In this document: one piece after another, positions 1 through 6,596 of the stretch
Position numbering within the stretch: position 1 is the stretch's first letter
How the letters are laid out: the number at the start of each line of letters is the position of its first letter
Made by a program: the position numbers and the translations under genes
Source of the DNA: Oscillospiraceae bacterium
Lineage (GTDB): Bacteria; Bacillota; Clostridia; Oscillospirales; Acutalibacteraceae
Length of the DNA stretch: 12,953 nt
Assembly (NCBI GenBank): GCA_009783605.1
Contig: WRDE01000023.1
Coordinates: 1-12,953 of the forward strand
Reading direction: 5' to 3'
Notes under the pieces: generated by a model
The model's database searches: none
What the model was told of the DNA's origin: nothing
What the model saw: the letters and a program-made list of their open reading frames with translations, nothing else

Positions 1-558
1 AACCGCCGCCACCGCCGCCGCGATCCCGCCCATCGCGTCGATATGGTTGTCCTTGAGCAGCACTCCGTCGGACAGACTGAACCGGTGGTTGACCCCGCCG
101 CCGCAGGTGACCGCATATTTCTGCAGCGCCCGCAGCCCCGGCAGCGTCTTGCGGGTATCGGCTATAGCCGCGGCGGTGCCCTCCACCAATTTGACCAACC
201 TTGCAGCGGCGGTGGCAATACCGGACAGGTGCTGCAACAGATTTAAAGCGGTGCGCTCCCCTTTGAGCAGACAGCGGGTATTGCCGGATAATGTGGCAAG
301 GATATCGCCTTTACATACACGGTCGCCGTCATGTTTGAATGTTCGGTAAGTGACCTCTTGCCCGGCAGGAGCGTCCAACAGCGAAAATACCCGCAATGCG
401 ATATCCACGCCGCAGAGCACGCCGTCGGCTTTCGCCACCCACTTTGCCTCGCTGGTCATATCGGCGGGGATGGTGTAGTCGGTGGTGAGGTCGAGATAGG
501 GGATATCCTCCGCAAGTGCGGCGCGGAGGATGGGATCGATGTGGTGGGGTTGTAGCAT
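1..558 (-). CDS. nadC: Nicotinate-nucleotide pyrophosphorylase (carboxylating), 3' end cut by window edge
   Basis: Quinolinate phosphoribosyltransferase. It joins quinolinate and PRPP to give nicotinate mononucleotide with loss of CO2, in cytoplasmic de novo NAD synthesis. The first 186 codons are present; the family is about 275-290 residues, so roughly the last third lies beyond base 1. Seen in the translation: the N-terminal start typical of NadC, then GERTALNLLQHLSGIAT (about residues 102-118), the substrate-binding run DTRKTLPGLR followed by LQKYAV, then the CGGGVNHR and LSDGVLLKDNHI segments. These are near-diagnostic for NadC. The ATG at 558-556 follows AAGGAGG with an 8-base spacer, so the start is firm. 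The upstream small gene ends 41 bases away on the same strand. A TATTAT box lies at 590-585 (minus) but I see no matching -35, so transcription may be read-through or from a weak promoter. nadA and nadB are not in the window. Confidence 0.95.
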   Translation of the reverse strand, partial: MLQPHHIDPILRAALAEDIPYLDLTTDYTIPADMTSEAKWVAKADGVLCGVDIALRVFSLLDAPAGQEVTYRTFKHDGDRVCKGDILATLSGNTRCLLKGERTALNLLQHLSGIATAAARLVKLVEGTAAAIADTRKTLPGLRALQKYAVTCGGGVNHRFSLSDGVLLKDNHIDAMGGIAAAVAAV

Positions 559-599
559 GGGGGACGCCTCCTTATACTGTGGGTATAATACGGTTTGTA

Positions 600-911
600 T
601 CATACGATTTGTTTTAGCTTTAATGGTCGTTTTGTAAGAAATTCTACACCCTTATCCATTGTCGTTCTTGGGTGTTGAACTATATCTACTTCTACGTTTA
701 TCAATTCGTCAATCAAATATAAATACCCCTTTTCAATCCCGTTATGAGTGATCGGCGAAAATATTTCTCTATATTCAAGCCGGGACGGCTTTGCCGCAAA
801 AGCTTCCGCAAGCTCTTTCCATTGGGTAATCGTTGACCCTTCTTTTAGCATATCCAATTTCAAAGGGGAGCCATGATACCAAGGTTTATTGATGTCAACA
901 AAAAAATCCAT
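600..911 (-). CDS. Small protein of unknown function, WYHGS type, possibly ADP-ribosyltransferase-like
   Basis: A 103-residue soluble protein with no signal peptide or membrane segment. I do not recognise a named family with confidence. Visible features are WYHGSPL (residues 11-17), then LKEGSTITQ (22-30), LAEAFAAKPS (34-43), THNG (55-58) and LYLIDE (64-69). The order HGS, then GS-I-T with an LA-FA segment, then G-LY resembles small ART-fold proteins annotated only as hypothetical, and I infer a possible NAD-binding ADP-ribosyltransferase-like fold. The catalytic glutamate of that fold cannot be assigned from sequence alone. The start ATG (911-909) is preceded by AAGGA about 9 bases upstream, a moderate ribosome binding site. 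The gene is clearly AT-rich: bases 601-720 count 39 G or C out of 120, about a third, while neighbours are well above half. This suggests it was acquired separately. No clear promoter is visible in the 140 bases upstream. Confidence 0.7.
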   Translation of the reverse strand: MDFFVDINKPWYHGSPLKLDMLKEGSTITQWKELAEAFAAKPSRLEYREIFSPITHNGIEKGYLYLIDELINVEVDIVQHPRTTMDKGVEFLTKRPLKLKQIV

Positions 912-1051
912 ATTTATTTTCCTTATACTTTCCGGCGTTTTATTTTTTATCCGATATGATCTAACTTATAAACAGATAAAACTCCATTTAGGCCAGCCGC
1001 AAAGCGGTTGGCGCGTAGGGCACACTTCCGCACTCATCCGGTTTGATAAAA
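912..1051. other. Intergenic gap between der and the small AT-rich gene
   Basis: No coding sequence is supported. The part next to the small gene (912-990) is AT-rich and carries its ribosome binding site. The part next to der (991-1051) is GC-rich and holds a hairpin at 992-1012 and one arm of a longer-range inverted repeat with the end of der. The base composition changes sharply near 990, which may mark the edge of an inserted segment. Confidence 0.6.
992..1012 (-). terminator. Possible terminator hairpin downstream of der
   Basis: GCCAGCCGC (992-1000) and GCGGTTGGC (1004-1012) pair over nine bases, with one G-U type mismatch and an AAA/TTT loop. On the minus strand a TTTT run follows only after about ten bases, so as an intrinsic terminator it is imperfect. 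Its place 40 bases past the der stop supports a role in ending the prs-der transcript, but it may just be a repeat remnant. Confidence 0.35.
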
Positions 1052-1070
1052 CTACGAGTGCCCTACACGC
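1012..1070. repeat. Inverted repeat joining the 3' end of der to the gap behind it
   Basis: The arm at 1012-1024 (CGCGTAGGGCAC region) and the arm at 1058-1070 (GTGCCCTACACGC) are reverse complements over 13 positions with one mismatch, separated by about 33 bases. The second arm is inside der and encodes part of its last residues. The transcript could fold here together with the adjacent 992-1012 hairpin. Confidence 0.5.
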
Positions 1071-2377
1071 TCCCGCACAATCATCCGCACCGGCGTTCCC
1101 TCTAACCCGAACGTCTCCCGGATCTGGTTTTCTAAATACCGCTGATACGAAAAATGAAACAGATCCGCCCGGTTGACGAAGCAGACGAAGGTGGGCGGGC
1201 GGGTGGAAGGCTGGGTGATATAGTAAATTTTCAGCCGTTTGCCCCGGTCGGTGGGTGGCTGAACCCGGGCGGTGGCGTGGGCCAGCACATCGTTGAGCAT
1301 TCCGGTGGTGACCCGCATGGCGTTTTGTGCGTTGACAAAGTTGATCAGCTCGAACAACCGGTCGATCCGCTGGCCGGTTTTGGCCGAGATGAAGATAAAG
1401 GGCGCATAGGACATGAACGAGAAGTCAATTTCCAACTTTTTCCGCATCGCGTCCATCGTATACCCGTCTTTTTCCACCGCATCCCATTTGTTGACCGCGA
1501 TGATACAGCCCTTGCCGGCCTGATGTGCCAACCCGGCGACCTTGCTGTCCTGCTCGGTGAATCCCTCCACCGCGTCGATCAGGATCACGCAGACGTCCGC
1601 CCGCTCCACCGCCATCTGCGCCCGCAGCACGGCATACCGTTCGATTTCATCCTCCACTCGGCTTTTCCGGCGCAGGCCGGCGGTGTCGATGAAGATGAAA
1701 TCGCCGTATTTGTTGGATATCGGGGTGTCCACCGCGTCCCGGGTGGTACCGGCTATCTCCGAAACGATGGTACGCTGTTCGCCGGCGATCTGGTTGACAA
1801 GAGAGGATTTGCCGGCATTGGGTTTGCCGATCACCGCGACCTTGACGATTTCACTCTCGTTTTCTTCTCCGTCATCCGGCGGCAGATGTTCCAGCACCCG
1901 GTCCAGCAGGTCGCCGGTACCATTGCCGTGGACCGAGGAGACGGCGACCGGGTCACCCAGCCCGAGGTTATAAAACTCATAAAATTCCGGCGGCGCCTCC
2001 CCGATCCGGTCACACTTATTGACGCAGAGGACAATCGGCTTGCCGCTTTTTTGCAGCATCGCCGCCACATCCGCGTCATTGGCGGTGACGCCGGCCCGCA
2101 GATCGGTCACGAAGATGATTACATCCGCCTGCTCGATGGCAAGCTGAGCCTGACGCCGCATCTCCCGCAGGATATGGTCATCGCTGTACGGTTCGATCCC
2201 GCCGGTGTCGGCCAGCATAAACTGCCGCCCGCTCCACTCGCAGTCGGCGAACAGCCGATCCCGGGTGACGCCGGGCGTGTCCTGCACGATGGCTAACCGT
2301 TGACCTATTAACTTGTTAAACAATGTAGATTTGCCCACGTTGGGGCGGCCGACGACGGCTACGATGGGTTTTGACAT
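1052..2377 (-). CDS. der: Ribosome-assembly GTPase Der (EngA)
   Basis: An essential double GTPase that binds the 50S subunit late in its assembly and acts in the cytoplasm. At 441 residues it has normal family length. The first G domain shows GRPNVGKS (10-17), DTPGVTRD (33-40), DTGG (57-60) and NKCD (120-123). The second G domain shows GKPNAGKS (184-191), GTTRD (210-214), DTAG followed by LRRKSRVEDEIERY (231-248) and NKWD (296-299). The remainder, from about residue 355, is the KH-like domain that contacts rRNA. Two tandem G domains plus this tail are unique to Der. The ATG is preceded by AGGGAG about 6-8 bases upstream. It starts 39 bases after the lipoprotein stop and is probably the last gene of the prs operon. 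No odd residues were seen. Confidence 0.98.
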   Translation of the reverse strand: MSKPIVAVVGRPNVGKSTLFNKLIGQRLAIVQDTPGVTRDRLFADCEWSGRQFMLADTGGIEPYSDDHILREMRRQAQLAIEQADVIIFVTDLRAGVTANDADVAAMLQKSGKPIVLCVNKCDRIGEAPPEFYEFYNLGLGDPVAVSSVHGNGTGDLLDRVLEHLPPDDGEENESEIVKVAVIGKPNAGKSSLVNQIAGEQRTIVSEIAGTTRDAVDTPISNKYGDFIFIDTAGLRRKSRVEDEIERYAVLRAQMAVERADVCVILIDAVEGFTEQDSKVAGLAHQAGKGCIIAVNKWDAVEKDGYTMDAMRKKLEIDFSFMSYAPFIFISAKTGQRIDRLFELINFVNAQNAMRVTTGMLNDVLAHATARVQPPTDRGKRLKIYYITQPSTRPPTFVCFVNRADLFHFSYQRYLENQIRETFGLEGTPVRMIVRERVGHS

Positions 2378-2416
2378 GGACTTCTCCCTGTGATGTTGTT
2401 TTTATTTGGACCGGCG

Positions 2417-2737
2417 CTACATCCTCAAATCACGCCAGAGAATGTCGCCGGAATATACATCAATGTAAAATGTGATAGGCCCCAAAAAGGGATCTAAGGT
2501 GGTGGTGTATGTGACCTTCCATACGGTCTTTCCGATCAAACCATCTATATAATGATTTTTTTCAACGACGATCCGCTCAATTTCCGGCTCGGAATAATTG
2601 AGAATGGTTGCTTTCTCCCCATCGGTGAGAACCGCTTCGGCAATACTCTGCGCTTTCTCCGCGGATATTTCGGTTTTTGTGCAGCCGAGAAGGCAAAGGC
2701 AGATAATGACGGTTATTAGCGTAAGGACTTTTTTCAT
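2417..2737 (-). CDS. Small lipoprotein with PepSY-like domain
   Basis: A predicted exported lipoprotein of 106 residues, function unknown. It begins MKK, then a hydrophobic run (residues 4-17) and a lipobox L-L-G-C with the acylated cysteine at 19, so it should be anchored on the outer face of the cell membrane with an 88-residue mature part. That part has a helix-like segment (ISAEKAQSIAEAVL) followed by strand-rich sequence, with VWKVTY and FYIDVYSGDIL near the end. The pattern W-V then Y-x-DVYSGDIL is typical of PepSY/YpeB-like domains, which often bind or inhibit peptidases; that role is only inference here. The start at 2737 is preferred to the ATG at 2776 because GGAG sits nine bases before it and the signal peptide then begins correctly; the longer version would overlap the upstream gene. 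It lies 22 bases after that gene and 39 before der. Confidence 0.82.
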   Translation of the reverse strand: MKKVLTLITVIICLCLLGCTKTEISAEKAQSIAEAVLTDGEKATILNYSEPEIERIVVEKNHYIDGLIGKTVWKVTYTTTLDPFLGPITFYIDVYSGDILWRDLRM

Positions 2738-2759
2738 GTTGTCTTTCTCCATACTTGAG

Positions 2760-3752
2760 TTATAAATTGTGATCAATATATTTTTTCAAAAAACTCAAAA
2801 TCTCTATCGTGCAGTCCACGACACGGTTATGGCGGTGGTTCCGGTTAGTGGAAAAATAACCGAAATACCCCCAGGGGTCCTTTGTTTGACCGCCCCAGTC
2901 CCATAAACCGCCGGCATTTTGATTTTCCGCCAGCCAGTTTACCGCGTCGGCCAGGTAGACGGCGGAGCCGCGGAATTGATTGATATAATTGAATGAATGG
3001 AACCAGCGGCGGGTCTTATCATAAACAAATTTTTCCGGGAGCTTTTCCGGGCAGTTATGCCAAAAATGGCCGTGACGATAGACGTGTTCGCCGTAATGCC
3101 GGAGCATGGCGTCTTCTAATTCCGGCGGCACCTGATCCCGGCGTTTCAGGAGCAGTTCGGTCTGCATGGGAACAAGCCGGTCCTCCCGCGTCCAAAATAT
3201 TTCATGCTGGGCGGCGCGCTCCCGCTCATAGGAATATTCGCCGCTTTCAAATGCGCGTCCCGCGATATACCGCCACTCGCTGTATGTGCGGTCGCACAGC
3301 GGATTGTATGGCTGAATGGCTTCCATCAACTCGCAAAATTTTGCCGCGTTCCACGGAATGATCCGCTCATTGGTGTTGCGGAATTTTTCGTGGGCAGTAC
3401 CACTGAGATGAGCCTCCAGATATTCATTGGCGCACAGCAGAATGTCCCGGTCTTCTATCGTCAGGCCGATATACAGACAGCGGTTGATTGCCGTCACCGA
3501 GGTCGGAAAGGTATCTTTTGCGGCATAATCTTTGGACTGGAACCGGCCCCATCCGCCATGCCGGTCCTGTGCCTGATACAGCTCCTCCACAATATCGCTG
3601 GCGTGAAAGGCCGGGCGGAGCGCGGTCAGCTCCGGGTCGTCATAGGGCCTGTCTAACAGATGGAAGAGAATTTTATACCGCACCGCCGGATAGGCACAAA
3701 AATCATACAGCCGCAGAGCGGTATCTTGAAGTAATTCTTTAATCGTCACCAT
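2760..3752 (-). CDS. Alpha/alpha-toroid (prenyltransferase-repeat-like) protein of unknown function
   Basis: A 330-residue protein with no signal peptide or membrane helix, so likely cytoplasmic. It is rich in W, Y, H and F. HGGWGRF (65-71) and GGLWDWGG (281-288) resemble the glycine-tryptophan turns of terpenoid cyclase/prenyltransferase alpha/alpha toroids, and TFPTSVTAINRCLYIGL (81-97) looks like a helix pair of that fold. I see no DxDD motif of squalene-hopene cyclase and no clear metal-binding set, so a cyclase reaction should not be claimed. Its ATG (3752) comes one base after the stop of the DUF512 gene. GAGG is only four bases before this ATG but seven before the GTG that is the next codon, so GTG at 3749 may be the real start. 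That GAGG lies inside the last codons of the upstream gene, so translation is probably coupled. Family homologues are known to me only as hypothetical proteins. Confidence 0.8.
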   Translation of the reverse strand: MVTIKELLQDTALRLYDFCAYPAVRYKILFHLLDRPYDDPELTALRPAFHASDIVEELYQAQDRHGGWGRFQSKDYAAKDTFPTSVTAINRCLYIGLTIEDRDILLCANEYLEAHLSGTAHEKFRNTNERIIPWNAAKFCELMEAIQPYNPLCDRTYSEWRYIAGRAFESGEYSYERERAAQHEIFWTREDRLVPMQTELLLKRRDQVPPELEDAMLRHYGEHVYRHGHFWHNCPEKLPEKFVYDKTRRWFHSFNYINQFRGSAVYLADAVNWLAENQNAGGLWDWGGQTKDPWGYFGYFSTNRNHRHNRVVDCTIEILSFLKKYIDHNL

Positions 3753-3753
3753 T

Positions 3754-5100
3754 TTACCTCATAATCGCCTCAAAAAACGCCGCCCCGTCCGCATCCACCA
3801 CCTCAACGGTTACCCCCAGCGCCGCCTCAACCTCCGCCGGGGTAACATCATCCAAAAAACGTTCCCCGCGCGTCGCGGATGAATCCCCCTGTGCCCGCAG
3901 CATGGTATGTGGAATCAAAATGGCATCAAATTTACAATTTACAATTTGCAATTTGCAATTTGCTATTAAATCCTGCCCGGTTATCAGTCCCGCCACCGTA
4001 ACAGACGAACCGTAAAAGCGGTTTTCTATCGCCGCTACCGTTACCCGCTCACCCGCACCCGCCTCCCCAATCAACTGCTGCAACAACGGTGCGGCGGCGG
4101 TACCGGTGGCGACCAGCAATCGGCGTCCGGCACCATTTCCCCCGCTTGATGAGCGGCGCGGAGCGGATTGCCCGCCGCAGGCGCGAAATTGTTCACAGAA
4201 CAACGCCGCCATCCCCACGCCGTTCTCCAACTGACAGAAATCGCCATAGTACGCTGCCAGAGGAAAAGGCTGCCCGGCCAGCAGATAAAATTCATCCGAG
4301 GGGAAGAAAATGGCCGTTCCGTCATCGTCAACCGGGGCATTATCCAATTGCCGGATAACGGTTTCCGCTTCATCAGTTGTAAAAGCGCGGAGCAAAGGTA
4401 AATTCTCCCGGTGACGGGTCAGCCCCACCGGTACCGCCGAAACGCTTTTCAACGCCGGTCCCAGCGCCGCCAGATCACGGATTGTCCGGTCCAGCGCCGC
4501 GCCGTCGTTGATACCGGGGCAGAGCACCAGCTGACAATGCAGCTCCAGCCCGGCATCGGCGAACCGCCGCAGTATTTCTAAACATTCCCCCGCCCGCCGG
4601 TTGCCCAGCATCCAGCAGCGCAGCTCCAGATCGGTGGTATGCACCGACACCCGGACAGGGGAGATCCGCATCCGGATCAGCCGGTCAACATCCCGTTCCC
4701 GCAGGTTGGTCAGCGTGATATAATTGCCGAACAGGAAGGACAGCCGGCTGTCGTCGTCCTTGAAATAGATGCTCTCCCGCATGCCGGCTGGGTTCTGGTC
4801 GATGAAGCAGAAGATACAGTTGTTTTGGCAGCGCTTTTGCTCATCCATCAGATAACTGCTGAAGACCAACCCGGGGTCTTGTTCAGCCGGAAACGTTACA
4901 ATCCGGCAGCGCCCGTCAGCGCCGCGCACCGTCATCCGTACCCGGTCAGCGGCCAGCGCGTACCGGTAATCCAGCACATCCTCAACAGCCAGTCCGTTGA
5001 CAGTCAAGAGGATATCCCCCGCGCGGATATTTTTGCGGGCGGCAGCGGAATGGGGCGTCACATCCGAGATACATACCCCCCTTTTTAAACGATCATTCAC
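3754..5100 (-). CDS. PDZ, radical-SAM-like and DUF512 domain protein
   Basis: A 448-residue cytoplasmic Fe-S protein of a widespread clostridial and cyanobacterial family with no settled function. Domain order: an N-terminal PDZ-like segment (about residues 8-65, with HSAAARKNIRAGDILLTVNG), then C91-x3-C95-x2-C98 in CQNNCIFCFIDQNP. This is the radical SAM cluster signature, followed by a radical-SAM-like barrel (GNYITLTN 125-132, RVSVHTT 150-156). The DUF512 region runs from about residue 200 to the end. It starts at GTG (5100-5098), overlapping the prs stop by four bases (GTGA), so the two are translationally coupled; no strong separate ribosome binding site is visible. Residues NCKLQIVNCK (381-390) are encoded by a 7-bp tandem repeat and sit between DLI and the conserved DAILIP, an apparent in-frame insertion. 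A glycine/serine-rich linker (318-326) is also present. The Fe-S assignment is firm; the reaction is unknown. Confidence 0.92.
   Translation of the reverse strand: MNDRLKRGVCISDVTPHSAAARKNIRAGDILLTVNGLAVEDVLDYRYALAADRVRMTVRGADGRCRIVTFPAEQDPGLVFSSYLMDEQKRCQNNCIFCFIDQNPAGMRESIYFKDDDSRLSFLFGNYITLTNLRERDVDRLIRMRISPVRVSVHTTDLELRCWMLGNRRAGECLEILRRFADAGLELHCQLVLCPGINDGAALDRTIRDLAALGPALKSVSAVPVGLTRHRENLPLLRAFTTDEAETVIRQLDNAPVDDDGTAIFFPSDEFYLLAGQPFPLAAYYGDFCQLENGVGMAALFCEQFRACGGQSAPRRSSSGGNGAGRRLLVATGTAAAPLLQQLIGEAGAGERVTVAAIENRFYGSSVTVAGLITGQDLIANCKLQIVNCKFDAILIPHTMLRAQGDSSATRGERFLDDVTPAEVEAALGVTVEVVDADGAAFFEAIMR
3931..3963. repeat. 7-bp tandem repeat (TTTRCAA) inside the DUF512 gene
   Basis: About 4.7 copies of a 7-base unit: TTTACAA twice, TTTGCAA twice, then TTTGC. 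It is extremely AT-rich within a GC-rich gene and reads in frame as NCKLQIVNCK on the minus strand. Because seven is not a multiple of three, loss or gain of one unit would break the frame. Similar CAATTTG-type repeats are known as dispersed intergenic repeats in other bacterial genomes. Confidence 0.9.
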
Positions 5101-6251
5101 TGCTGTTTCCCGTGTTTCCCCAATAATTGTTTGATTTTATCCGCCGGATTGATGATGGCGCTTGCCGATACGTCATGGTTGAGGGCGGCGATAAAGTAGG
5201 CGATATATTTCGAGACATCCACCTCGTGGAACCATTCCCGCGAAAGCAGTTCCGGCGTGCGGTAGGTGAGATTGGTGCCGAGGACGCCGTGGATAATATC
5301 GTCATCTACCGCCCGGTCAAAAGCGTCTAAGCCTTTGGTGAAGATGGTATAAGTGGCATAACAGAAAATACGTTTCGCTTTCCGTTTTTTCAATTCATAG
5401 GCGATATCCAGCATCGATTCGCCGGAAGCGATCTGGTCGTCGGCGATAAAAATGTCTTTTCCTTCGACTGCGCTGCCGAGGTACTCATGGGCAACGATGG
5501 GGTTGCGCCCGTCGATAACCCGGGAATAATCCCGGCGTTTATAGAACATGCCCAGATCCACCACGAGCATCGAAGCGTAGTACATATTGCGGGAGATCGC
5601 GCCCTCGTCCGGGCTGACCACCATCAGCGCCCGGGGATCCGGCGTGATATCCGGAAAACTTTTGAAAAGCCGTTTCAGCACCTGATAATAAGGCATCACG
5701 TTATCAAAACCGGTGAGCGGAATGGCGTTGTGGACCCGGGGATCGTGGGCGTCGAAGGTGATAATGTTGGAAACACCCATCGACTGCAATTCCTGCAGCG
5801 CTACCGCGCAATCCAGCGATTCACGGTAGTGGCGATGGTGCTGGCGGGAGCCGTACAGGAGCGGCATGATGACATTGATCCGCCGCGCCTTCCCGGACAT
5901 GGCCTGGATCAGCCGTTTCATATCCTGATAATGGTCGTCGGGAGACATGGCGGTTTTGATACCGAACATTTTATAGCTGCAGTTATAGTTGCCTACGTCT
6001 GAGATGATATACAAATCGTCGCCGCGGATACTGGATTTGATAATCCCTTTGGCGTCGCCGGAAGCGAAGCGGGGGCATTCGGATTCGACGATATAGTTGT
6101 CCTCCGCAAGCAGACTGCCCCGGGACCAGCTGACGAGATAATGGTTGATCTGTTCTCCCAATTCCCGCGCGCTTTCGGCAGGCAGCAGCCGCAGCGGCGC
6201 CACCCGGTTTTCGTTGTGAAATATCGTTTCGCTGGTGTATGTCTCCGCCAT
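5097..6251 (-). CDS. prs: Ribose-phosphate pyrophosphokinase (PRPP synthetase), long divergent clostridial form
   Basis: Transfers pyrophosphate from ATP to ribose 5-phosphate to make PRPP, the precursor for purines, pyrimidines, histidine, tryptophan and NAD (including the NadC step encoded nearby). At 384 residues it exceeds the usual 310-320. Family landmarks are recognisable but altered: SRQHHR (135-140) where most enzymes have ARQDRK; FDAHD (166-170) at the catalytic-histidine strand; VSPDEG (212-217) for VSPDxG; KRR (238-240) starting the flexible loop; and IADDQIASGES (269-279) at the PRPP loop where DDxxDTGGT is normal. The catalytic KRR, the aspartate pair and the histidine are kept. 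The ATG at 6251 has AGGGGA about ten bases upstream, and the promoter puts the transcript start just before it. It is first gene of the operon and overlaps the DUF512 start. Whether it is the cell's only PRPP synthetase is unknown. Confidence 0.93.
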   Translation of the reverse strand: MAETYTSETIFHNENRVAPLRLLPAESARELGEQINHYLVSWSRGSLLAEDNYIVESECPRFASGDAKGIIKSSIRGDDLYIISDVGNYNCSYKMFGIKTAMSPDDHYQDMKRLIQAMSGKARRINVIMPLLYGSRQHHRHYRESLDCAVALQELQSMGVSNIITFDAHDPRVHNAIPLTGFDNVMPYYQVLKRLFKSFPDITPDPRALMVVSPDEGAISRNMYYASMLVVDLGMFYKRRDYSRVIDGRNPIVAHEYLGSAVEGKDIFIADDQIASGESMLDIAYELKKRKAKRIFCYATYTIFTKGLDAFDRAVDDDIIHGVLGTNLTYRTPELLSREWFHEVDVSKYIAYFIAALNHDVSASAIINPADKIKQLLGKHGKQQ

Positions 6252-6294
6252 ATCATTCTCTTCCCCTCAATAATAAATTCCAGTTTATGAGAAT

Positions 6295-6323
6295 AGTATA
6301 GCATAGAAATGCATAATGTTCAA
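6295..6323 (-). promoter_or_regulatory. Vegetative promoter of the prs-der operon
   Basis: On the minus strand, TTGAAC (6323-6318), a 17-base spacer and TATACT (6300-6295). The spacer ends TGC just before the -10, giving an extended -10. The leader before the prs ATG would be about 37 bases, too short for a riboswitch. Confidence 0.8.
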
Positions 6324-6346
6324 TCCAACTATTTAAAAATTTCCTC

Positions 6347-6375
6347 TTGCATTTTCCCGATAAAGTTGTTACAAT
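6347..6375 (+). promoter_or_regulatory. Vegetative promoter of the ferredoxin gene
   Basis: TTGCAT (6347-6352), a 17-base spacer and TACAAT (6370-6375). Transcription would begin near 6382, giving a leader of about 25 bases that carries the AGGAGGT ribosome binding site (6391-6397). It is divergent from the prs promoter, with 23 bases between the two -35 boxes. Confidence 0.8.
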
Positions 6376-6406
6376 ATCTTCAGACTAAAAAGGAGGTGCT
6401 GTATTA

Positions 6407-6580
6407 ATGGCTTATGTAATCAACGGTAGCTGTGTTTCCTGTGGTGCTTGTGAACCGGAATGTCCGGTAACAGCCATTTCGGAGGGGGAGGGGACTTTTG
6501 TTATCGACCCCGAAACCTGCATCGACTGCGGCGCCTGTGCCGGAACTTGTCCGGTGAGCGCTATTGAAGAAGCAAAATGA
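6407..6580 (+). CDS. 2[4Fe-4S] ferredoxin
   Basis: A 57-residue soluble electron carrier of the clostridial type, which shuttles low-potential electrons between cytoplasmic enzymes such as pyruvate:ferredoxin oxidoreductase and hydrogenase. Two complete cluster motifs are visible: C9-x2-C12-x2-C15-x3-C19-P and C38-x2-C41-x2-C44-x3-C48-P, so both cubane clusters can form with the usual swapped fourth cysteine. Length and acidic character match the family. The ATG is nine bases after a full AGGAGGT and has its own promoter; a hairpin follows 17 bases after the stop, so it is a single-gene transcript. The gene is short and easily missed by length filters. It marks the organism as anaerobic, but does not identify its redox partner. 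Confidence 0.97.
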   Translation: MAYVINGSCVSCGACEPECPVTAISEGEGTFVIDPETCIDCGACAGTCPVSAIEEAK

Positions 6581-6596
6581 GTCCCGGCTATTGTTC

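Noticed and set aside
43..555. Several plus-strand open frames over the left edge
   Set aside because: The minus strand encodes unmistakable NadC over the whole stretch; these are shadows.
584..589. Perfect TATAAT on the plus strand near the nadC start
   Set aside because: No matching -35 and no plus-strand gene follows; probably chance in an AT-rich gap.
889..1176. Plus-strand open frame across the der/small-gene gap
   Set aside because: It crosses the der 3' end and a composition step, has no ribosome binding site, and shows no recognisable protein features.
1154..2296. Long open frame of 380 codons on the plus strand opposite der
   Set aside because: It mirrors der codon structure in a GC-rich gene, has no family resemblance, and der itself is certain.
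2738..2776. Longer version of the lipoprotein from ATG 2776
   Set aside because: It would put 13 residues before the signal peptide and overlap the upstream gene; the MKK start has a proper ribosome binding site.
3931..3963. Possible CRISPR or riboswitch-like repeat
   Set aside because: The units are 7 bases and contiguous with no spacers, and lie inside a coding gene.
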